This document shows, in pieces, positions 1-11,859 of a DNA stretch of 64,000 nucleotides. Where the stretch lies: the NCBI GenBank assembly GCA_039000515.1, contig JBCFYV010000012.1:45422167-45486166 (forward strand), in the 5' to 3' direction. The notes under the pieces were generated by a model. That model was not told the DNA's origin. It worked only from the letters and a program-made list of their open reading frames with translations, and searched no databases. How positions within the stretch are numbered: position 1 is the stretch's first letter; each line of letters starts with the position of its first letter. The stretch comes from Timema cristinae. Its lineage: Eukaryota; Arthropoda; Insecta; Phasmatodea; Timematidae. The translations under genes were made by a program, and so were the position numbers.

Positions 1-1639
1 AACTTATAATAAATATAAGGTTGACTTCCTTGAAAATATAAAGATACCACCAAAACAATGTTTGAGGACTTAAATTTATCATCGATATTATTATTACTAT
101 TGGCACAACCAACAGAAAAGCCTAAAATCCATAATATTAAAGTGAAATATATCATTAATATGTGACGATACTTTAGCCAAATAAGTACACGAGTAGAGTT
201 CATATTTTTGTACAATTTTGTGACAAATTCTTGATTTGGTCACACAATGTGAATAAAATAATAATTAGTTTATTAAGATGTGCGTTTGGACAATGTCAAA
301 ATTACTTTTGGTTCATTTAAATAATTAACAACACTTCTTAACGAACTAGTCAATGAAAATATTTAACTGCTTCACGTTAACAAAGAAAATCACCCATATT
401 ATTTAGGTTTAGTATTAAAAGTTTTATGTTTATACGAACCTCAAATGTACTTCTAAATAAAATGAAAATAATTAAATTTTAGTAAGATATATTTTCAATT
501 AAGAATTTGGCAATTTCGTTTTAAATACAGGGAGGTCATCTTCAATCAAGTTTAATAAGCGTAATCTAATTTAACTCCATCTTAAAACAAGATTATATAT
601 ATCTTTGAGGCTAGTTCATAAAATTAGATAACTACTATTAATCTAAAAGTGACCTATGGGGAATGTATTAGTAATATGATTAATGGATACGAATTAAATA
701 GCCAAGCTGCTATATTGTTAGTTACGGTTATAGCTACATCTAGATATCATATTCCTTGCATTTAAAAATGACACCTGGACACGTTAATCGAACCAAAGTC
801 AGAAGTTCCGGGTTTGATTCAAATGTCCAGATATAGATGAATATGTGAAAAATGAAACATTTAAAGTTTTAAGAATAAAAGATCATGTATGATTCGAAGT
901 ATGGATGTTGTTAGAGCGAAGGAAGTATACAAAGATAGGAAGTGTGGGGAAAGATAGTGATTAAGTACATTTTTTATAGCTATATTTACAGTTTCTTGTC
1001 CCCCCGGTAAAGGAAAGGCGTGATTATGTATGACTATATATATTAATCTTTGTATGTTACTCTTTAACAACAACAAAAAACTTCATAAATAAGTTCTGAA
1101 ATATCGCAATGAAATAATTTGGACGTCCGGTTAAAACGTAGGCTATATATTTGTTTATTAAAATCAAATAAATCGATGTTTTTTTAAACATATTCTGTCT
1201 TAAGCCACGAGATTTATGTGTTATTATTCTATTTAATGTAGATTTTCTCGCTCTGACTTAGTTGCCAAATCAATTGCAACCGAAAGAGTAATATTATTAT
1301 TATTACAGAATTCATTTTAATCTAAACTTCAAAGTGAAACTATATTTTGTATTGGTTGTTTAGTATTCACATTAGTAAACAAGTCGTGTTTATTTTACAA
1401 TAGCTTTTGCCCTAGACTACGCTCGCATTTAAGTTGGGGTAGTTTACGATTTTTCTGATGAATAAAATTAACTACCATCACAATTTCAGACACGTCTAAG
1501 ATGAAGGAAATATTTTATATGTCAATGACGCTTAATATTAAGGACTACCTGTGGTAAGATACCCGATTACAGGTGGCAACAAACAGCGAAGGCACACAAG
1601 GTAATATCCGGATGCGGTGGCAAAGTCTTATCAAATATA
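1..1639. other. AT-rich stretch without a recognisable gene
   Basis: I see only AT-rich sequence with no long open frame, splice-flanked exon or clear repeat boundary. A motif at about 775-825, resembling the T-arm and 'gtgtccag' end of a tRNA-like SINE, hints at an old SINE fragment, but it is too degraded to call. Confidence 0.5.
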
Positions 1640-1985
1640 GACTTAGGTCTGACGTATTTTACAAATGGAACATTATAATTGCTATTATGCCATAGCAAGG
1701 GTTCTTTGTAGACAATGTTATGGATCTTTTATACAGGATCGGAATTAAATAGATTTTTACAATTGCTTGATCTTGAGAAAGTTACACAGAGAGCTGGACG
1801 TGAGAAAAATAGCTAGTACGTAGGTCAACACCAGCAGTTCGTAACGTCTGTCCTTGAGATTTATTTACTCTAATTGAAAATCAGACGTAGAAAGGAAACT
1901 GAACCCGCTTGAAGTCAAACAGTTTATTATTCGGGATTAGTGAAATCCTCGGAATAAATAGAGTCTTCTCTGTTCATCATCTAGT
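1640..1985 (-). pseudogene. Helitron PIF1-type helicase C-terminal relic
   Basis: Reading the minus strand from about 1975 down to 1690 gives a helicase-like run containing NKSQGQTLRTAGVDLRT and, just downstream, a decayed form of the 'cFSHGQLyValSR' block. Further on comes an HNIVYKE-like tail, typical of the end of Helitron helicases. These are the last conserved motifs of the SF1/PIF1 helicase that unwinds DNA during rolling-circle transposition. Several stops interrupt it (near 1885 and 1770), and the Rep domain and most of the helicase are absent. Its motif details differ from the helicase remnant at 4093-4161, so it is a separate, older Helitron lineage. Confidence 0.65.
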
Positions 1986-3692
1986 TAGTATTGTGGCTTT
2001 TAGGAGGACACAAACTGCGTAGTACCATTATTTTCGGGAAGCCATGCGTCTGTCAAACTTTTCAAAAATTATGTTTGATATTTTGTGGCGTTGTATTTAT
2101 CTACGACTGTATTTAACCCCGCAACATCATTTTCGTTACTACAAACAAGTCTAAAATGGTGCTGTTGGTCAAAGAAGATTGTTCATTTTTGGAAGTTAAT
2201 ATGGATCGTTTCCAAACCAAGAGTTTTCTTTCGTTAAAATACTGTGCATGTCTGGGCAATCATTCTAAATCTATGAACGGCAAAAGTTTTATAAATTGAA
2301 GGTGGCAGTACTACTTCACCGTTTACCTCAGTCAGAGTAGACTACATTCTTATACTTTAAAAAACAGTTTTGAAAATTCTAGGGCGATTAAATTTCCTCC
2401 CAGTCGAGCTTTCATATTTATAGTAAGAGACAGTTGACTTGAGGACAAAGAATTGAAAGTTTGAGTGACACGTTCACCTCACCGGCTCTCGTGCCTCTAG
2501 GGATCACAGGTAGTCCCAAGAAAACTATATTGTTATGCCACCCATCACCCTGTTGCCCCTTAGTATATGTCCTGCAATGTTTGACTTAAGTATTCCACTG
2601 CTTTTTTTTGGCCATCGTACATTCATCACACGAGCAGTCCTGCTACACTTTCACTTTGTCACTGTTTCTAGAGGTAATGCAAACAGAACTCTCAATACAC
2701 TCATGATTGTCGAAGTATTTTGAACAAAGAGTGAGCGGTTTTTTCGCTGAGAATTAGCATTGCTTCTATATCTGAGGATGCAGCTCCTAGATATATTTTG
2801 CCATCACCTCTGATCCTCACCAAAATTAATTTAATTTAAAAAAATCCCAAGTCCTCCTTAGGCATCCATAAAGAAATATCTCCTGATGCAACATTTATGA
2901 CTTTAATGTATTTGGTCTGCTGTTCTTATATAAGTTTGGGTTGATTTTTTCGGGAAAATTAGTACTCTATTAATGATTATAGCTTGTCTTCACAGCATAC
3001 TCTCTATCTGAGTGCGTAAGGTGACGTTATGTGAGGGTAGGGGTGGATCCACTCCTCCTCCCTACCAAAATATACTCAAATGGGACAGTCTTAATACCTA
3101 CCTTTAAATAAATAGTGAATTGTTTTATTCAAAAACTTGAAAATACACGTTTGGAGCAATGCATAAATGATTAATTAGTACAAAATATTTAATAGTTTCA
3201 TTTCGTTCTGTGTATCCACTCCCCCTCTGCCCCCCCTCCCTTTTTCAATAAGAGCAAGTGACGCCTAAGGCGCTCTGCCTCAATGCGTTGACTAACCAGC
3301 TCTGGTAGCTTTGTCAGTTCAAATCCTTCATGTCAAGATCACTTTATGTGAAATTTTGCATGGTGTGAGGTTATCTGAAGTTTTATCTAAGTGCAGTCCC
3401 AGGTGTAGCAACCCTTATTATGTTAAGAGCTGGTTAAAGTATTTTTCTTGTACCTTCATTTTTAAATGATTTAAACAGTAAGGCAGTATTGATTAAAATT
3501 TTATTTGTCTAAGATCATGTTTACAATGTATCAAAGATTTTTTTCTTCAATGAGAAATTTTAGGTGTTCTTTTATTGTGCATAACAGTATACCTTTTAAT
3601 CTTGGCCTTTTAATATACCCATTGTAAAAACCCATATTATGCTAACTATACTTTAGTTAGACTACATATGATTTAAGTTTATATTAATATTA
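1986..3692. other. No gene identified; weak minus-strand coding-like trace
   Basis: There is no intact gene. Around 2410-2720 the minus strand has short coding-looking runs (for example NNIVFLGLPVIPRGTRAGE) broken by stops and frame changes. They could be a decayed transposon or processed pseudogene, but I do not recognise the family. The G/C-rich patches near 3030-3060 and 3215-3245 are simple-sequence-like. Confidence 0.3.
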
Positions 3693-3714
3693 CTAGCTCA
3701 CCCGACAGACGTCG
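3693..3714 (-). other. Helitron 3' terminus and hairpin
   Basis: On the minus strand a CGAC...GTCG mini-hairpin (plus-strand 3703-3714) stands about 6 bases before the terminal CTAG at 3693-3696, and the next flanking base is T. This matches the 'hairpin + CTRR, inserted before T' rule for Helitron ends. Confidence 0.6.
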
Positions 3715-4092
3715 TTCTGTCAAAAGCTATTGGACTGTGGCAGTCCCACAAACTTATCTTTTATGGTCAAGTTCTGGTGATGGCGTCGCTTATAAATTGC
3801 ACATGTCGTGATTACATCTTTATTTTTCAGTAATGCTCACTAGAACAGATAAGTTTGTGATACTATACAGTCACAAATGTGTAATTTAAACAAAAAGAAA
3901 TGAATATAAACGTATTTCAGAGTGATCACTTTATTTATTTACATTCAAATATTTACCATGGAGTAAACAATAAATTTGCACAATGTTAATATACTATTCT
4001 ATGCATTTTTAATGTCATAATTATAAACAACAACTAACTTACAAAATTCAGTTTTATATTTCGTACACTGCAATACTTTAGTAATATTGTGT

Positions 4093-6641
4093 TAAATGAT
4101 ATTTACATACAATTGGCCATGCGAAAAACATGGGTTTTCAAGATTAATGCCACAAACACTCATTGACTGAAATCATCATTCTGACACATTTCAAAAAAAC
4201 AGCTCAAGGTTGTAGATGATGGTTGAACAGCTCGTTGTAATGCGTTCTGTGCCATTAAATATACTCTTTGACCATTTTCTAAGTGTCTGGCTAAGTGAAC
4301 AACAGTGGGGTGTCTTTCATGAATGAGAAAAGAAAAAATGCGACAAATTGCTTCATTACTGCTAATATATCGGCCCATTTGGTATTGGGTAACTTATTCA
4401 TTTTAATTCTCTGCACCAACTCTAATCACAGCCATGTCACTTCCTTTGGTTACATATTTACAAATGTATTTGATAGATTCCATGGAATGGCAAGATTTAA
4501 CATTGAGGTGCGCCTTGAAAGTCTTTGATAGGATCGGTGAATATGGAACAATCCGAAGATTATCAATTTCAATGTCTAGTTTATTAACTTTGACAATTGT
4601 TGATCTTCCATTGTGTGCAGTCGATCGACGACGATACAGTGGATAACCATCATTTCCGGTAATTGTTTCTGCTACTAATGCCCGTGGATAACGCTTCGAA
4701 CATTTACCATCCACCATACACGGTGAATTTTGATTAATAGTTCCACAGGGACCATGAATCATGTTTTTTATAACTACTTCATGCAAGCCTGGATCTACTT
4801 GTACATCAGGGATTTCAGCAGATATCACTTCATCAACTTCATTTGGTCTTATCTTCTCAACCAACCAAATCAGAATATGTGCATGAGGCAATCCACGTTC
4901 CTGCCACTCCACAGAATACACCCAGAAGCGCGTCTCGCAAAACACGCTATGTTTCACAATGAAGTCCATTAAAGATTTCAACTTTTGTTTGAAGACTCTT
5001 GCCGTAATGTCATGGCGATCAATGGGTGAATTACCAGAGAATAACTCAAGTTTGATTTATATCCACTGCAGATTTCACGTGAATGTGATAAATAAATTTG
5101 ATGTGCCATAATGACGAACATACGACATGGCATCTTGAGCATATTCATGCATATGTCGAGGACATCTGATGTATTTTGCTGGAAGAATTGTCATCCGGCT
5201 GACATTCTCTGCATTTACATCAGTATTAATCGCATCTCGAAGGTGAATATACTCTTCAGAACGGAGTTTGGTCTGGTTCAACCTAATGAATGTCAATCGC
5301 TCTGTTTCAATTTTGACATACATATCAACAGCATATTGGTGAAATAATCGCCGATATTTCAAGATGTGATTGTCTTCATTTTCACGAACCATCAGGCGGT
5401 ATGAATAATAGTTCATTGAACTGAATTTTTTGTTGATTTCGGCACCTGTAAATAAATTATTGTTTTAATGACAGTGATTGAACTTGCATATAATACATAT
5501 AATAGCCGATACAAAATCTCTATTGCTAAACCAAATTTGTAATTACCTGTAAGGGGATCTATCATCTTGATTGAGAAGTGATTACAATCTTCACCTTGCC
5601 AAAACATGATGGGATATTTTAGCGCATCATATGAGCGGTGTGTTTCATACACACGCTGTAACTCATCATTCCGGAGATGTAAAACAATATCATGGGCTTC
5701 CAAATTTTCTCCAACTATAACAATGGCATATACATCCATTGTTGGTGCATTGAAACGTCTTGCATGCTGGCCCACAGGAGTTTGATCAGCTTTGATTACG
5801 ATTTTGTGATTATCATATAGCATGAGATCCAGTGCAGTTTTGAACAATGTAATCAACTGATTGTGTTGATGAAAGAAAGTTTGTAATTCTTCTACAATAG
5901 ACCTCTTCACTGAACTGTTATGTGCACAACGCAAATCAATTTCTTGTGTTGAATTAACCATGAAATAAATTTGCAGGAATTTGTAGTCGCTATTTGACAC
6001 CGGCAACAGTGATTCTGCTCGGTGATATATTTGGCCTTGTATTTGTGAATTAAAAAGACAGGTTTATTACTTTTGTTACAAAAACTATAAAATAAAATAA
6101 ACAAAGCAATATGGGGGATAAATCTGTTTGTTATATATTACCTTGAAAGTTGGCATGAAGTTGTCCCAGCTTACATTTGTTGTCCCAAATGAAGTCATTT
6201 AGAAGCAGTTGTTATATTTTGGATATTAGTAAGGAAATGTATTGAAGCCATTCCTGTTCCTGAAACTAATGAGTACAATGGCTCTGGTGACGGAACCAAT
6301 GGCACTAATTTCACTTTGCCATTTGCGCAACACAATCCAACGACTTAATTTTTGTATTTCAATGCCTTAAAATGTGGGCAAACTGAGTCCATAGATCCAA
6401 TAGAAACGCATTGGTAGGCACTGTAGTCAATTGAAACATCGTAACTGAAAGCAGCTCATTTCAAACCTGCAAGTTTATTAGCTGAATGACGTTCTGCACG
6501 GGTTTGTGATATTCGAATCATTTCAATTTCATTTCGCTCTTCACGTTGCTGTGCAGTCCGATTAGAGTGATAAATAGCTTGGTTTCTAACATTTCGAGTT
6601 CTTCGACCCAAATTGCTCCGCCCGCGTCTTATAGGCGGCAT
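4093..6641 (-). pseudogene. Helitron Rep/helicase protein, broken, helicase core deleted
   Basis: The likely start is the ATG at 6639-6641 (MPPIRRGR..., the basic N-terminus common in arthropod Helitrons). Next come a 'CPHFKALK...CC' putative zinc-binding block (about 6230-6400), an interrupted middle (6010-6230), and the Helitron_like_N/Rep domain split over 5413-6006, 5075-5416 and 4403-4981. The HUH motif is visible as LPHAH (about 4877-4888) and the paired tyrosines as YICKY (about 4454-4468); together they nick and re-join DNA. The Rep region continues to about 4163. It then jumps directly into the extreme helicase end SVCGINLENPCFSHGQLYV (4105-4161), so ATP-binding and most helicase motifs are missing. 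Stops near 5055 and several frame changes make it non-functional. Confidence 0.8.
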
Positions 6642-6715
6642 GAGTCTTGGACTGAGTATAAATGGAAACATACACAAAATAAACCAATCAACCAAAGATA
6701 AATCGAGGAACTTCA

Positions 6716-7177
6716 AACTGTATATCTTAGAGAGAGAAAGTGTCAAATCTACGGATGCATTCAAGTAGTTTATATTAATTTTAAGGTTAAGTTCATAATT
6801 ATATAGTTACTAATTAAGTTTCAAATGTTTTTTCTTTATATTATGGTTTGGTACTATTTTGTTTTATTTGAGAAACAATAAGTAAATGTGTCGATTAAGA
6901 AGCGAAGATTAAACACAACCAAGAAAATAACACGCACTAATTGAGAATCTACTGGAAAAACTGTCAAAGTCAAATTGTATATCGTAGAAAGAGAAATTTT
7001 TCATATCTACGGATGCATCCAAGTAGTTTATATTAATTTTAAGGTTAAGTTCATAATCAGAAAGTGTCAAATCTACGGATGAATTTAAAGTTACTAATTA
7101 AATTTCAATTTTTTTTCTTTATATTATGGTTTGGTACTCTTTTATTTTATTTGAATAAAACGAAACAGTAAGTAAAT
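6716..7177. repeat. Imperfect tandem duplication inside the Helitron 5' region
   Basis: About 6716-6889 and 6973-7177 are two diverged copies of the same block. Both begin near 'tgtatatc', contain 'ctacggatgcat' and 'taaggttaagttcataat', and end in 'ttatattatggtttggtac'. The second copy carries a further small internal repeat of the 'gtcaaatctacggatg' segment. Confidence 0.7.
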
Positions 7178-7303
7178 ATATTAAAACTCGATTTTAGGGT
7201 GTCTGAGATCGATTCACTTAATCGATTCATTGCTCAAATCGATCTTAACAACCCAAAAAAATCGATACTTCGATTAATCCATCTCAGTTCGCCATCCATA
7301 TAA

Positions 7304-7526
7304 TTGACAGCTAGGAACAGTTTAAATGGGAAAAAGAAAAATGTGGTTTTTACGATTTACAGTGCAATTTTTCCAATTTTTCTCTTCATAAGAACCTTCC
7401 TCGGACTTCAACGAATATTAGAGAAAAAAATAGCCGAATTGGTCCAGCCGTTCACGAGTTTTGCCGTTAGCAACACATTTAGCCATTCATTTTTATTTAT
7501 AAAATTTATGGTATAGGAAATAGGAG
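7304..7526 (-). other. Helitron 5' terminal non-coding block
   Basis: The minus strand reads through 'ctaaatgtgttgctaacgg' and 'gaacggctggacc', a block often found just inside the end of insect Helitrons. A 70-residue plus-strand frame here has no protein-like features and I treat it as chance. Confidence 0.5.
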
Positions 7527-7943
7527 CGTATATCTCCCCTCCTCTCGAGTCGCCACTGGGCCGGTTTTAAATATCAATATAACTTGGTACAAACAACATT
7601 CATATTATGAATTTGGTTATTTTCTGAAATAAAGTAACTTACTAATTTTTGTTCAATCCATACGCGTTTTGTCATTATTATTTGGGTTAGCAGATAATGA
7701 TAAATTTAATATATCCAACCAATTAGTGAATAATTTTAAAATGTTTTCAGATTGAAGTACAGTAAAATTATGGTAAATTTAATTCTTTTAAAGCCATAAA
7801 CCAGTGCGTTTGCTAGTCCGTAGGCTCGATTTCTACTTCATTTCCTCCCTCGACTCGCCTTGGGAATGTGCAGCCACCTACCTTGTATACTCTTAGTACC
7901 ATGTGGGAATTTGAACCAATTTTCGCAATAAAAGGCTTTACTA

Positions 7944-8224
7944 TTATTATTATTATTATCACCGCGTCTTACTACCCGTTCGGGCTATACGCACTTACGC
8001 TAATGTGTAATGGAAGGGTGATTGTGAGATGAAATGAAGGACCTACAGTTTAACGTGGAATCCGAACCACGGTGGAGGCCTAGCATTCCCCACATTCACA
8101 AGATGTCTTGTCAGAGGTGAAGGAAGGGTTTGGTGATCAGATAAATCTGTGCCGGGACCGAGGATTGAACCCCGGCCGCCAGCACAGAAGTCTGACACCT
8201 TACCCCTAGACCGCCAGGTCACCC
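7944..8224 (-). mobile_element. tRNA-derived SINE, head type A, with exact 12-bp target duplication
   Basis: The minus strand starts with a tRNA-like head (A box near 'ggtctaggggtaagg', B box 'ggggttcaatcc'), continues through a conserved body and ends in the shared tail 'ggtagtaagacgcggtg' plus (TAA)n. It is flanked by AAGGCTTTACTA on both sides (7932-7943 and 8225-8236), a perfect LINE-type target-site duplication, so the insertion is recent. Confidence 0.9.
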
Positions 8225-8303
8225 AAGGCTTTACTAGTGGTTAACTACTACCACTCTAGCCGTGGATCACTAAAGTAGGCCATACATTTATCTATGTATC
8301 ATT

Positions 8304-8304
8304 A

Positions 8305-8382
<78 letters not shown>
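8304..8382. repeat. Compound (TC)n(TA)n microsatellite
   Basis: About 11 TC units are followed by a long, nearly pure TA run. Confidence 0.95.
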
Positions 8383-8386
<4 letters not shown>

Positions 8387-8795
8387 TAGGTATACTTAGT
8401 AAAAAAATAAGCATAATATGTATTTAAAAATACAAACTTGCGTTTCATATGATGTAGTTGCTTTGCTAAATTGTGAATAAAATCATCAGGAGTTGTTAAA
8501 ACATCTTTAGAAAAGTTATTTAAAATTAGAATATGGGTCAAGGGGGCTTTAAAATACAAAATTTCTCCTCCTCTATTTTAACATCCCCAAATTTCATTAT
8601 GTGTGAAATTAAATTTCATACATTTTAAACAATATTTAAATTTTAACCTATTTTACAACTTGATATGGTTCATTCACTATTCCAATTTAACTTTTTGGTT
8701 GTTACCAAATATTAATTTTAATATTTTGCTAACATCGAATTATACATACTCACTTTTCATCTTATTACCTTTATATTAAAAAAAAACATTTATTT

Positions 8796-9000
8796 ACCGT
8801 GCACTACGTGTTACTACCCATCTGGGCACTCATATATTTAAACTATTAAGGTTAGGATAAGAATGATAGAATGTATAAGTAATATAATAATATGTATGTC
8901 AATATAACTAGCCGGGATTAGAGCCCTGACTTCCAAGTCACTGGAAAACCAGAAATTACTCGGCTGGAAACTTTAAACACACTACCACTAGTGCAGGCTT
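8796..9000 (-). mobile_element. Old SINE copy, diverged head
   Basis: The left edge carries a diverged copy of the common SINE tail ('gtgttactacccatctggg'). The right half resembles a tRNA-like head in reverse, with 'ccgggattagagccc' as the B-box arm. It is much more decayed than the copy at 7944-8224. Confidence 0.55.
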
Positions 9001-9095
9001 ATTTGCAAATTAATTAACTACATCGACTAACAAGAAATAAACCATAGAAATGTAAAGAGAATGGTTAAGGGTTTACACAAACACAAATAAAATTC

Positions 9096-9480
9096 TCCAA
9101 CACCTTAGCTCATTTAGTAATGAATCTATTTACAAAGTTAGTGATCACGGAATCGATTCCCAACATGGTAAATATAAATATCACTTATTATTATTATTAG
9201 CACCACGTCTTACTACCCATTCGGGTTATACGCACTTACGCTAATGTGTTATGGTAGGGTTATTGTGAGATGAAATGAAGGACCTACAGTTTAACGTGGA
9301 ATCCGAACCACGGTGGCGACCTGGCATTCCCCACATTAATAGCACTTGTTAAATTAGTTCATTTTTATTTTTATCTCTAGCGATTAATAGACGAGGAGAC
9401 TTAATGCTGTGTCTGTTCTAGAATTAAGTTGGTCTATAAGCTATTACAGTCATGTGCTGATATAATAATTCTGTCGAGAA
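9096..9480 (+). mobile_element. tRNA-like SINE (head type E) split by another SINE
   Basis: It begins with a tRNA-like head (CACCTTAGCTCA..., T-arm 'ggaatcgattcc'). After the nested copy at 9190-9340 it resumes with a body 'ctgttctagaattaagttgg' that is also seen at about 38300 and 48145. The same head type occurs at 38160 (plus) and 49810 (minus). Confidence 0.55.
9190..9340 (-). mobile_element. 5'-truncated SINE, head type A, nested
   Basis: The minus-strand copy keeps the (TAA)n end, the 'gtagtaagacgtggtgc' tail and about half the body, then stops at 'ccccacatt'. The tRNA-like head is missing. It sits inside the type-E SINE at 9096-9480. Confidence 0.8.
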
Positions 9481-9483
9481 TGT

Positions 9484-9700
9484 TATAGTACTGCGTCTTA
9501 ATACCCATCCGGCTTATCAACACCTGATTTAACTAATTGGGAGATGATGAGAAAGGCAAAATAAAGAGTAAATACACTCCCATTTACGCAGTGAAGTTTT
9601 TTTAAAAGCATTGAGGAAAAATCCGCTTCAATACATCCAGCTAAGATTCAAATCATGATCGCTTTGTCATTGACAAGCCAGACAAAATTATATTGAAACA
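9484..9700 (-). mobile_element. Old SINE copy
   Basis: The left edge 'gcgtcttaatacccatccgg' is the common SINE tail in reverse. The body has the 'actcccatttacgc' block shared with head-type-C copies. The right end, with 'agattcaaatcatgatc', matches a decayed B-box arm. Confidence 0.55.
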
Positions 9701-11240
9701 TAGTCCGGGTGCCCACAGATGCAAGTTACACATCAAATACCTCTAAGAATTAAAAATATAACGATAAAATCAGAGTACATAACATATTAAATGTCAAGTG
9801 TAACGCACGGATACTAAATTTAACCACATTTAGAATGACCATACTTATATATTTACAACATGGATTGAAACCGTAAAATTTAAATCTACTTTTTAAGTGT
9901 TACTGTTTGCTTAACAAATTAAGAATAGCCCCAAACGCTATCCAAGTGTGCTTATTGAATGTAGAATCATATTACAGTATATGGGAGTGTTGTAGACTTA
10001 ACCTCCTAGAAAATATAATCAATCGTAACTAACCTCGTTAAGGTGTCCTTCAAATGTATAGTTATAGCTTTAATCAGCGAGAGGACCTTTTGCTGTGTCA
10101 CTTTCTATCGACAAAAATATATTAGAACCATCAAATCTCAAATAGTGGATTGATTGATGATAGTCAAAATGTAATATTTTAAACAATCATAAAATGTAAT
10201 CTGTATTTTATAGGTAAGTAATCAATTGGTTTAAACCTTTTTTGAATGAAAATTTTTTATAGTTTTTTATGTAGCTCGTCACATAAAATTTAGGAAAGAC
10301 TTGTGAGCTCTGACATTTTATTAGATAATGTTGAATATATAAAAGTTATAAATAATTTCATTTTTTAAATAGGCCTTTAATTCCTTGTTGTATCTAAAAA
10401 ATTATTATAGAACTTTAATATAATAATAGGATTTAATAATATAGGTAGATAATATAGGTAAAATATAAAAATAATATTACACGGTCCTGTTACACTTTTT
10501 CACAGAATCTCTCTATTCATACGATCCACACGTTTTTAATTGCTCTAGTAGGTAGGTAAAATTAATAGTATGTGTATTCGCATTTGCAAGAAACGAGATA
10601 AGAAAAACATATAGCCACGATTTAAACCTCGACCAAAGCAATTAAAGGTAGTAGGGCAAAACCAATTTCCAGATAGAATTAATTGCTATAATGGCACACT
10701 TATTGTACCTTTTGTTTGGCTATAAAAGGAGGCAAGCTTACCTTGCAAAATTCCACTATTATGTAGCTTATAGGATATGGATATAGTTTAACTTGTCAAT
10801 TTGAGGCTGCTATCTTTCAGGTCGAACGTAGACCACACCAATGGTATGAGTACATTACCTATTTAAAATATAGTTTTGAAATAAAAATAATATATCACAA
10901 ATATATACTGTATATAGTTAAATTTTATCTGAGAGAAAATTAATATATATTAAAATAATCCAATAATTACAGAAAACATACAATGGTTAATGGATAAAAA
11001 AGTTTGAGAGTAAAATACCCTTGATCTATCTTCCAACAACTAATGAATTTGGAAGAAAGTTAACGCTTGAAAAATTATTTGTACTTTAATAGCGAGCCTA
11101 TAAGGTCGAAATTATCATTAGGTTACGGATAAATCCGCATCAAGTATCATACTCATAAGATATAAATGACACCTGGACACAGAAATCGAACAATTTTTTA
11201 ATTTACGAACATGATGAGACTATATCCTTATAAAAATGTT
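9701..11240. other. AT-rich stretch without a recognisable gene
   Basis: I see no supported exon, RNA gene or bounded repeat. The sequence is uniformly AT-rich with short poly-A/T runs. A 'gacacctggacac' motif near 11168 is likely the edge of a tRNA-like SINE fragment. Confidence 0.5.
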
Positions 11241-11245
11241 TTTTT

Positions 11246-11452
11246 ATCACCGCATCTTAATACTCATTTGGGTTATAAAGTTATATTTAGAAGAAGTGTA
11301 CAGCATTTATGGGGAGGGAGAATTGAAAACCATTTGGGAAATACCACGATCATCGATGCACCCGACTGATACTCTAATCTCAATCTCTTCATCATCCGCA
11401 GTCTAGTCTAATGTGAGCGTAGCAACTTAGACCATGTGGCCACCAAGGCAGG
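11246..11452 (-). mobile_element. tRNA-derived SINE, head type C
   Basis: The reverse copy runs from tail 'accgcatcttaatactcatt' to head '...gaccatgtggccacc'. On the minus strand the head reads 'ggtggccacatggtc' with the 'agactgcggatgatga' block typical of type C. It is moderately diverged. Confidence 0.75.
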
Positions 11453-11626
11453 TAATTTAGATCTCATATATAATTAGTGGTACTAGGAAGCATAATTTCA
11501 ACCCTCAAGTCACTTGTGCCTATGATATCAATGATAGCTCATAGTAAGCTGGTTATTTCCAGAAGTACATCACAGACCTAAATTAATATTAGAGAAGATT
11601 TATCCTAATAACGAGATTAATCGTGG

Positions 11627-11705
11627 ATAGCTCAGTGGCAGAATATTGGCACGCTAAGTCAAGGATTTAGGGTACTACTCCCGTGCCAATATGGTCAAAG
11701 TTACC
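11627..11705 (+). mobile_element. tRNA-like SINE head, type D
   Basis: 'gtggatagctcagtggcag' is a good tRNA A box, and 'ggtactactcccgtgcc' is a decayed B-box arm. It is similar to 28730-28806. The arms pair poorly, so it is a SINE head or pseudo-tRNA rather than a working tRNA gene. A second T-arm-like motif ('aatcgattccc', about 11730) follows. Confidence 0.45.
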
Positions 11706-11859
11706 GACTACAAATCCAGAGGCCCCAGAATCGATTCCCAGTGATTCCAGATTTTTCTGTGAAACATTGGGTTTAAAACGGGGTCAAACTGCCTTGTAAG
11801 GACACATGAGGATCTAAATGAATAAAGAAGTAGTGGATACTGTCTATAAAACTGAGATT

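Larger units (their letters stand above)
3693..7526 (-). mobile_element. Helitron with internal helicase deletion
   Basis: Rolling-circle transposon lying on the minus strand. Its 3' end (left edge here) reads ...GCTAG followed by T, preceded by a small CGAC/GTCG hairpin, which is the expected Helitron 3' structure. The 5' end lies near 7516-7526, where the minus strand begins with a TC-rich start followed by a terminal block often seen in insect Helitrons ('gaacggctggacc'). No target duplication is expected, and none is seen. Inside are a broken Rep/helicase gene (4093-6641) and a duplicated non-coding block (6716-7177). The right boundary is approximate. The element can no longer move by itself because its helicase is deleted. 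Confidence 0.75.

Noticed and set aside
2535..2723. 62-residue plus ORF
   Set aside because: The minus strand is more coding-like here, and neither strand matches a family I know.
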